A DNA stretch of 64,000 nucleotides from Antedon mediterranea (Eukaryota > Echinodermata > Crinoidea > Comatulida > Antedonidae): NCBI RefSeq assembly GCF_964355755.1, contig NC_092674.1, forward strand, positions 30,244,001 through 30,308,000, given 5' to 3'. Shown in pieces: positions 58,101 through 64,000 of the stretch. Numbering within the stretch: position 1 is the stretch's first letter; every line of letters starts with the position of its first letter. Both the position numbers and the translations under genes were made by a program. The notes below the pieces were generated by a model. That model made no database searches. It worked only from the letters and a program-made list of their open reading frames with translations, and was not told where the DNA came from.

Positions 58101-60065
58101 GTTAACTTGCACTCTGGTATGCTTCTGTATTATGGGGATCCACTCTGGTCGCACACTGAACAGAAGAAACTTGGAGTATCTACATGTTGACGAGGCATGG
58201 TTACTACAACTTGAAATAATGCAATTCTCTGTATTAAAATCTGAAATATATAAATTGTAAATAAAAATCACAATATTGTAACACAGGGCCGTAGCCATCA
58301 GTATGGAGGTAAGGTTTCAACCTGACCACTTTTTAACAGTTAGGCCTTTGACAGGCCGATGGCTTCCCTTTTCTTGCAACCACCTCACCACTTTATTACA
58401 CAACAAATAGGTTATGAAGAGCAGCTCAATGAGTATAGAGTTGCTAAACTGTTGGTAGTATACAATGCATGTTTAGCAGTTGAATGGTGAGAATATGTTC
58501 ATGAATGACTGTTCTATTTCAATGAGGTATTATCAAGTTGACTAATACGAAGCTTTTGATTTGTGACAAACTATGTCATGTTATCTGTGCATGCGTAAAT
58601 AATAGGACATGTGTCCTCGCTCCCCACACCTTGATACTACTGGGTTCAGGCAACAACACATCAAACGACATGACCTAGGTTGGTCATCGGTCGTCGCAAA
58701 TCGACAGCTCCCTGTTATTGCTTTTGGAAACCCATCTAATGGTACCTTTTATATTTGTTAATAATTTCCGATAAGCAAGGTAACTTACAAACAACTTCAT
58801 CAAAGAGAAAGGGTTTTCCATCATTTGTTTTAAGTGCATTCTCAGTCTTGTCACTATCATCAAGTGACTTTTTCTCTTGATCTTCTACATCCATGTTTTA
58901 GCAAATCTACTGTCTTCTCAAAATAATAGCACCTTTAACAACCCACGGTTCTTTTGAATGCCATCCACATGATTCACCTATTTGTAAAGATATAAGAGAC
59001 ATTTACATTTTTTATTTCATATGCATCCAACAGCGCTTTTATAATTTATCATGCTTATAAACAAAAGTCTCATTTGAGGCTTGGAGAGTGGAGTTGAAAA
59101 AATCAATTGAAGTGTTACAACCCTGACACCAGGTCAGGATTGAACCCTGGACCTTGGGAATTGAAGGAAAGTATGTTAACCACCAAGCTACACCTCCACA
59201 ATAAACATAACAATGTAATGCTGCAAGAGAAAACTTTTAAAGAAAAATTGGATACAGCTGGCATGTATTATATAACCATTTAAATTCACTGCAATATTAA
59301 TTCAATTGAAAAATGTCATTAAAATAATATTTATAATGTTAGTGGTTTTGCCTTGAACCAGAATTTTTATGTCCAGGAAGTCAGAATATTTTATTTTAAT
59401 AATTTTAATACCTGTACCTACTTTAATTTAAATAAAATTCTTTACTTTTTTAGTACATTGCATCCAAACAATGGGGATGGGGAGCATGTGATAGGGTACC
59501 CCCAGCAGTCCAGTGGCAGTGAGAGTGAGTACTGTAGGCTGCTCTCACACTGCATGCAGCGAGTGTGTGGGACGGACATGCATGGCTGCAGTCGAAACAA
59601 TGATGTGCATTGTCGAAGCTATTGAAATACTAACAAATATGCGGATGGTGGCCTAGAGTGCTAAATATGTTTTCCTGTTTATTTTAGCAAACTAATACAT
59701 AAAATGGCTACCTAGATCGACCGCATGGACAAAAAAACAATACGTCATTCTAATTTGCATATCGCTAGCTTCCTATTTGTCATGCATCGACCCGCAAAAA
59801 AAGCGCGATCTGCTGCACATATCGCCGCGAAACGAAGAAAAAACGTTGTTCTCTCGGCCTTCGCGCTAAAAGCCGAAAACATTGAAATCAACAGTTTTAT
59901 CAATAGTTCGATTGAGAATGAGGTTTATAATTTATTCTATAACATTTATCAATCAATGTTAAGTAGTAAATTATACAAAAATTCCATAGAATACTTACTT
60001 TCTGATCCGGTGTGAAACACAGGCTGGCCTAGCCTCTCTTCCGACCATTTTTTGAGCTCGAACAT
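42725..60065 (-). CDS. large THAP-domain and C2H2 zinc-finger protein, multi-exon; not a recognised family
   Basis: Main model: start ATG 58894; exons 58894-58789, 58240-57470 (donor choice uncertain), 56267-55359, 55099-54746, 54290-53826, 51842-51336, 51025-43119; about 3,670 aa. An alternative 5' exon is at 60065-59999. All internal introns are phase 1 and in frame. Seen, in order: THAP finger (C42, C47, C90, H93); a second THAP-like C2CH (WCCVKKC to ICELH); a clear third THAP in the next exon (C-x4-C, FPK, W, ICGLHF); acidic Ser/Asp tract; two related helical exons; Ser/Thr/Pro-rich part; tandem 30-residue repeats; a folded-looking block near 49.1-49.6 kb; 26-28-residue repeats; about 11 C2H2-type fingers; a Lys-rich nuclear-localisation tract; an acidic tail. 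Family knowledge: THAP and C2H2 modules bind DNA, so a nuclear chromatin or transcription role is inferred. The tail continues in another frame down to 42725. Confidence 0.8.
43119..51025 (-). CDS. giant exon of the THAP/C2H2 gene with zinc-finger cluster
   Basis: One uninterrupted reading frame of 7.9 kb after a TTCAG acceptor. Nucleotides 51000-50510 encode about six 30-residue repeats (ETQIPTSKEE, VQCNQPVSKEQE). Around 49600-49080 lies a hydrophobic, probably folded block (PVFSFYNEFRPWLLFPFGRA and a following helix). Nucleotides 47350-46720 encode about ten 26-28-residue repeats (VNTSEK, VEKVGNV, TDMD). Nucleotides 46585-45455 hold roughly 11 C2H2-like fingers, some variant. A Lys-rich nuclear-localisation tract follows at 45370-45240. 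The rest is acidic and low complexity. The frame stops at 43119. Confidence 0.85.
51101..51252. mobile_element. family B MITE in a THAP/C2H2 gene intron
   Basis: GTCTACACTATCAAACTAGTTTGACA at the left and TAAAGTTTGATAGTGTTGCCAGAGCT at the right are inverted. The body carries ATATGGTAGTGATATGACATCATG. It lies 76 bp outside the giant exon. Confidence 0.8.
51980..52074. mobile_element. family B MITE, truncated
   Basis: TATGTGACAACAAAATG, TGTGATGTGCTCATATATGGACACG and TAGTTTAGACAAAGCTTTA. Confidence 0.7.
52249..52502. repeat. 21-bp minisatellite inside the transposon
   Basis: About 12 copies of GCCTACGATGTATTGTTCGTA with small indels. Confidence 0.9.
52851..53246 (-). other. open frame inside the transposon with an internal duplication
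   Basis: 131 codons starting MARKKDRKQF. Two diverged segments follow each other: LPTEDRNEYITDLVFL...SHMFF and LPSDDDKTVIKIVYLD...SHVFS. At DNA level these are roughly 110-bp units near 53070-53165 and 52930-53035. There is no recognised domain. It may be captured host sequence or chance; expression is unknown. Confidence 0.35.
55136..55204 (+). repeat. tRNA-like SINE head
   Basis: TGGTTTGGTGGTTATGATGC and GGGTTCAAGTCCCGTCA match the minus-strand unit at 23843-23910 almost base for base. It lies in an intron of the THAP/C2H2 gene. Confidence 0.6.
55359..56267 (-). CDS. exon 4 of the THAP/C2H2 gene: canonical THAP finger
   Basis: Reads from a CAG acceptor to the donor ACACG/GTATAG, phase 1 to phase 1. 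It carries the best THAP domain of the gene: C-x4-C (CIIPHC), FP in HLYQFPK, a central Trp in IVWLRLV and the closing ICGLHF. A Pro-containing tail, a Lys/Arg tract and a Ser/Asp/Glu-rich acidic stretch follow, ending in a helical segment (SKEWREAKETVDELIQMF). Confidence 0.8.
56417..57203. repeat. 26-bp minisatellite, about 30 copies
   Basis: Unit TAGTGTACATGTAACCTATA-GCTTAG repeated with very few variants (for example GTAAATG at 56580, AACGTATAG near 56797 and one insertion near 57143). It fills most of the intron between THAP exons 3 and 4. Confidence 0.95.
57442..57741. repeat. 60-bp tandem repeat, 5 copies, spanning an exon end
   Basis: Five copies differ mainly at one base (GATTAGTCAT or GATCAGTCAT on the plus strand). 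Each contains ACTTAC, the reverse complement of a GTAAGT donor. Confidence 0.95.
57442..58240 (-). CDS. exon 3 of the THAP/C2H2 gene: two THAP-type fingers and a repeated splice donor
   Basis: The acceptor TTTCAG precedes 58240. The first C2CH finger runs from ENCIISSC to ICGRHF, with a Trp in between as in THAP domains. The second runs from WCCVKKC to SFICELHV, with a longer loop. The exon then enters five 60-bp tandem copies (57442-57741) that translate as a 20-residue repeat (DQDPNKPSSKYS core). Each copy contains AGTA/GTAAGT, a strong donor, at 57710, 57650, 57590, 57530 and 57470. All give phase 1, matching the next exon. Which donor is used cannot be read from sequence. Confidence 0.75.
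59127..59199 (-). repeat. tRNA-like SINE head, diverged
   Basis: Minus strand: GTAGCTTGGTGGTTAACATAC and CAGGGTTCAATCCTGACC, the same layout as the units at 23843 and 55136. Confidence 0.5.
59999..60065 (-). CDS. candidate alternative first coding exon of the THAP/C2H2 gene
   Basis: On the minus strand an ATG at 60065 opens 22 codons (begins MFELKKWSEERLGQP) and ends in phase 1 at a strong donor, GAAA/GTAAGT. The next downstream exon has its own ATG at 58894 with an in-frame TAA just upstream. This exon may therefore be a 5' leader with an upstream ORF, or may splice elsewhere in the gene. A possible phase-matched small exon starts near 58970 (after AAATAG). Unproven without RNA. Confidence 0.4.
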
Positions 60066-60916
60066 TGTTCATTCAACTCTGACCCAGGTCAGCTGAATGA
60101 GATTATATAAAAAGTTAGGCGGCAGCAAAAAATGAGGGCGGGATTACCATTTTTACTATGATGATATTGGCTCTGGTTAAAAAGTTAAAGTTGATAAAGT
60201 GTCTTTTTTTAACACTATTATTGTTTTTCTTTTGTTATTCACATCAAATAATTCTATTGGGATACACACAGCTCAATCAGCGTTTTAAACACGTACATGA
60301 GCATCAAATTGAAATTAAATTATAATTTAAATATATTTTTTATCATTCATTATAGCACTTCTATGAAGTCCTGAATAAAACACACACAATTTGATTGAAA
60401 TAATATAACATAATTTATTTTTTACAAATGATCACTATACCATACCATACATAATGATCAACTTTGTTTGGCTCTTAAAATTGTTTTGTTATAACCTAAC
60501 TCTACTATATGTTTCTTAACTTTTCTATTTTGATGAAATTTAAAATATTATTGTTAATAAACTATGGAGGAATAGTGACCTCTTGTGACCTTCTGTGCAT
60601 GCACAAAATATTTTACTTGACGTCTGCATAGTATATTCACACACTGTATGACAAAGATCTCTATTCTGTTTCGATACACTTTTTAATTGCAGCTCAATTT
60701 AATCTTTTCTTGTTCAAGTAACAGTCAAAGTGTAAGGATAATATGTACGGGTCAAAACTAATATATACACCCATTTGCATTTTCAATTACTGTTATGAGA
60801 TTAAGAATTTGCCTAGGTATGGGGGGGGGGGGGACTTTAAAAATAAACACAATAAAACTCTCCAAGTGTTGCAATATTGTTATGCAACATAATGTATTAT
60901 TAGCAATATTGTTTTA

Positions 60917-61075
60917 AAGCTCTGTCTACAAACTAGTTTGACAAAATAAGTGTGATGTGCCCAAATATGGTAGTGATATTCCCAAATATGGTAGTGATAT
61001 GACATCAGCATGTCCATATATGGGAACATCACATTTCTTTTGTTACATAAAGTTTGATATTGTAGACAAAGCTTA
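60917..61075. mobile_element. family B MITE, most complete copy
   Basis: AAAGCTCTGTCTACAAACTAG at the left and TGATATTGTAGACAAAGCTT at the right are inverted. The body duplicates AAATATGGTAGTGATAT. About 159 bp. Confidence 0.8.
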
Positions 61076-61972
61076 ATACAAACATATCAAAAATAATATG
61101 AAACCCAAATAAATCACATACTCCTTAGCACCAAAGATTAACTACCATATATGGCATAATATCCATGAATTTACAGAATTAACACATATTTATATTTAGT
61201 GTATAAAAGTAATGTATCTATAACAGCACACAAAATGGACGTATGGTGTAAAATTAAAATTATTTATATTTTTAGTTTTCCAGTTTAACAATTTTTTTTT
61301 TTTTTTTTTTGGTTTAGTAGATTTGGAAGACATTAATTGGTATTCACGGTGGTTTTTTTAAAGATCTTAAAAGCGAGCCTGAACTGCCAGACTCTGTACC
61401 CATCTAATAGAACTATATGGATATACAGTGTTTGGGAAGTTTATGACATACATCCTCCCAGAGTAGACACAGTTGTTGAAATTTACAAACATTATCTGAA
61501 GGCAGTACTATATATATTAAAAGTTTAAGATAAATTTAAACATGAGAAACATATTATTTAAAATTTCAGTGCAGTGTACTCTATAGTTTACATCATGGGC
61601 CAATCAGGTTGCTCAAACCTGCTCAAACTAACAACTTAGTTAGTTGTTAGATAAGTACCAATGAGCCAATCGTTATATGGAACCTGTGATTGATTGTCAT
61701 TATTTTCTAATTCACAATTGTTTAGTCACAATTCAGTCTCTCATACAAAATGTCATAATTTAAATATACAGTACTGTAGTCAAATTACAATTGCCTAAAT
61801 TTTAAATTTGTCATATCATAAAGAAAATATTCAAATTTGTACTTATATTCAACCTAATTTTACTTCTTAAAAACAGCTGTCAATAAACAATTTGTATACA
61901 AACATCTCAATCTTTGCTCATGGTTTTCTTATCAAACAAAAAAATATACTATAGCATTATATACAATTTAAA

Positions 61973-62370
61973 TAGTAATCAATATTAATAAATATTAATC
62001 AATAATATTCAATTTCAATCAATATTAATCAATGTTACTCAATATTAATAAATATTAATCAATGTTAATAAATATTAACCAATGTTAATCAATAATTAAT
62101 CAATGTCAATCAATAATTAATCAATGTCAATCAATAATTCATTAATGTCAATCAATATTAAAAAATGGTAATCAATGTAAATCAAAGTTAATCAATATTA
62201 ATCAATGTCAATCAATAATTAATCACTGTCAATCAATAATTAATCAATGTCAATCAATAATTCATCAATGTCTATAATATTAAAAAATGGTAATCAATGT
62301 AAATCAAAGTTAATCAATATTAATCAATGTCAATCAATAATTTATTAATGTCAATCAATAATAATCAAAA
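61973..62370. repeat. degenerate TCAAT/TTAAT satellite
   Basis: Irregular repetition of ATCAATGTCAATCAATAATT and ATCAATATTA words. A higher-order block of about 120 bp (with AAAAAATGGTAATCAATG) occurs twice. Confidence 0.8.
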
Positions 62371-62680
62371 TCTTACACAATTGTAATAATTTATATACAA
62401 TTTACAACTTCAAAGATTTGCAATGTTGTACATCTATTCAGAAAAAGTGCTATAAAATATATATATATTTAATGAGTATCTTGTGCTTTAAAAAATTATG
62501 AAAGCAATAAGTTGTCCGAATAGACGCAATGTAAAATGATATGATTATGTCTCAGAACTCTTTTTGTGGTGTGGGAAGCACAGTACACTTTAGGTTAGAT
62601 AAAATCCACCATACTCTTTCTACAATCAAACATGATGGATGGGAACGTCATTCCGATGCAACTTGAAGATTCGTTCATAC

Positions 62681-64000
62681 CTGGTCATATAGCATTTCCA
62701 TAGGGGGAGGGGGGAAGTATTCATTGTCCATGATGGGGGGTGACACTGGTGGGGGTGGTGGAGGAGATTCAACACTGTTTTGTTTCTTCGCTTTTGGTGG
62801 CGGTGGTGCAGCTCTGGCCTACAAGATAGAAGGACACATAAACTATTCTGTCTTGGTATCAATCAATTACCATGCATCTGCATTGGTATCAATCAATTAC
62901 CATGCATCTGCATTGGTATCAATCAATTACCATGCATCTGCATTGGTATCAATCAATTACCATGCATCTGCATTGGTATAAATCAATTACCATGCATCTG
63001 CATTGGTATCAATCAATTACCATGCATCTGCATTGGTATCAATCAATTACCATGCATCTGCATTGGTATCAATCAATTACCATGCATCTGCATTTGTATC
63101 AATCAATTACCATGCATCTGCATTGGTATCAATCAATTACCATGCATCTGCATTGGTATCAATCAATTACCATGCATCTGCATTGGTATCAATCAATTAC
63201 CATGCATCTGCATTGGTATCAATCAATTACCATGCATCTGCATTGGTATCAATCAATTACCATGCATCTGCATTGGTATCAATCAATTACCATGCATCTG
63301 CATTGGTATCAATCAATTACCATGCATCTGCATTGGTATCAATCAATTACCATGCATCTGCATTGGTATCAATCAATTACCATGCATCTGCATTGGTATC
63401 AATCAATTACCATGCATCTGCATTGGTATCAATCAATTACCATGCATCTGCATTGGTATCAATATCAATTACCATGCATCTGCATTGGTATCAATCAATT
63501 ACCATGCATCTGTATTGGTATCAATCAATTACCATGCATCTGCATTGGTATCAATCAATTACCATGCATCTGCATTGGTATCCACCAATATGATTCGATT
63601 TACACTTTATATCATGCATAATATAAAGAAATAATCTTCCATATCATTATCATTATTACAACACTAGTATCATCTAAACTATGCAAAAAACTGTAAACAA
63701 AATTGTTCTACTTTGATTCTAAAGGGTAGCATAAGAATTTTTTTTATTTTATTTAAAAAAAAAAATATATTTTTTATTTTATTCATTTATTCATGCCGGC
63801 ACAGAAGTCACAAAAGCAGGAAACCTCCTCCTGAAGGATGTGCGGCTGTCTAACCATTATAAGATTTGTTTCACCATCATAACCAAAGAAAGAGCCAAAA
63901 CATTATGACACAGTTGCACAAACACATAATCTTCTTTTTATATCTTACCGGTTTAAGGAGAACCTTCTTAGGAGCAACACTTTTTGTAGGCATCTGAGGA
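62681..64000 (-). CDS. partial proline-rich gene with an FPPPP motif (two exons, cut by the window edge)
   Basis: Exon A runs from beyond 64000 to 63949 (PQMPTKSVAPKKVLLKP, then GTAAGA). Exon B is 62818-62681 (46 codons, phase 0 to 0): Lys/Pro-rich, VESPPPPPP, then DNEYFPPPPMEMLYDQ. After CAG comes GTATGA, which is both a consensus donor and an in-frame GTA TGA, so exon B is either internal or terminal with the stop at 62675. Family knowledge: FPPPP followed by an acidic residue is the ligand for EVH1 domains of Ena/VASP proteins, so an actin-regulatory adaptor (zyxin, palladin or lamellipodin-like) is conceivable. The family cannot be named from this fragment. Confidence 0.55.
62853..63581. 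repeat. 30-bp minisatellite, about 24 copies
   Basis: Unit GGTATCAATCAATTACCATG-CATCTGCATT, nearly perfect, in the intron of the proline-rich edge gene. Because 30 is a multiple of 3 and the unit lacks plus-strand stops in all three frames, it creates long spurious reading frames. Confidence 0.95.

Larger units (their letters stand above)
60066..62674. other. intergenic region right of the THAP/C2H2 gene
   Basis: AT-rich with no supported gene. Holds a poly-G run at 60821, a family B element at 60917-61075, a long poly-T at 61293 and the TCAAT-repeat satellite at 61973-62370. The THAP/C2H2 promoter probably lies just right of 60065. Confidence 0.5.

Noticed and set aside
59353-59625. Plus-strand frame of 90 codons after a poly-T/AG acceptor-like site, with CpG-richer sequence (HPNNGDGEHVIGYPQQSSGS)
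   Set aside because: No donor, partner exon or recognised domain; it lies in the presumed first intron of the minus-strand gene. Kept only as a remote possibility.
59725-60015. Plus-strand frame of 96 codons starting MDKKTIRHSNLH
   Set aside because: Overlaps the candidate first exon on the minus strand and has no homology or splice support.
62780-63634. Long plus-strand open frames (up to 284 codons) with INQLPCICIG periodicity
   Set aside because: They are translations of a 30-bp intronic minisatellite; the period divisible by three keeps all frames open.

Overview
The window is eukaryotic nuclear DNA: AT-rich, with spliced genes, GT-AG introns and many short interspersed and tandem repeats. 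Gene content (AFG2/SPATA5-type AAA ATPase, animal transglutaminase, THAP/C2H2 protein), tRNA-headed SINEs and the very frequent AGGCCTA word suggest an invertebrate deuterostome such as an echinoderm. That assignment is inference. No bacterial operon, CRISPR array or rRNA was seen.

All recognised genes lie on the minus strand. Right to left: (1) the 3' part of an unidentified proline-rich gene at the right edge (62681-64000, cut by the window); (2) a very large gene (about 60065 to 42725) with three THAP-type zinc fingers, two related helical exons and a giant 7.9-kb exon carrying a C2H2 finger cluster; (3) a complete 14-exon transglutaminase (39607-33140) with its Cys-His-Asp triad; (4) a complete 13-exon AFG2/SPATA5 double AAA ATPase (31613-20950). 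The left third (1 to about 20.9 kb) has no convincing gene apart from one orphan exon candidate near 660-779. It is filled with short inverted-repeat elements.

Exon models were built by eye from splice consensus, reading phase and family conservation. In SPATA5 every junction keeps phase. In the transglutaminase one junction (exon 10/11) is off by one base. The large THAP/C2H2 gene is in phase throughout, but its C-terminus appears split by a frameshift near 43.12-43.18 kb. Both breaks could be assembly errors or real lesions.

The repeat landscape is the other main content. Family A is a near-palindromic MITE of about 185 bp (about 20 copies, clustered at 40.2-41.3 kb). Family B is a second MITE of about 110-160 bp (7 copies). 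There is a 299-bp element with perfect 30-bp terminal inverted repeats and a 1.5-kb TA-flanked element in an intron of the THAP gene. Minisatellites have units of 20, 21, 26, 30, 60 and 63 bp, and a group of tiny perfect hairpins shares CATGGA arms. Two splice donors (THAP gene exon 3, SPATA5 exon 6) have been tandemly duplicated with their exon ends, with opposite predicted consequences. These are the most testable unusual observations here.
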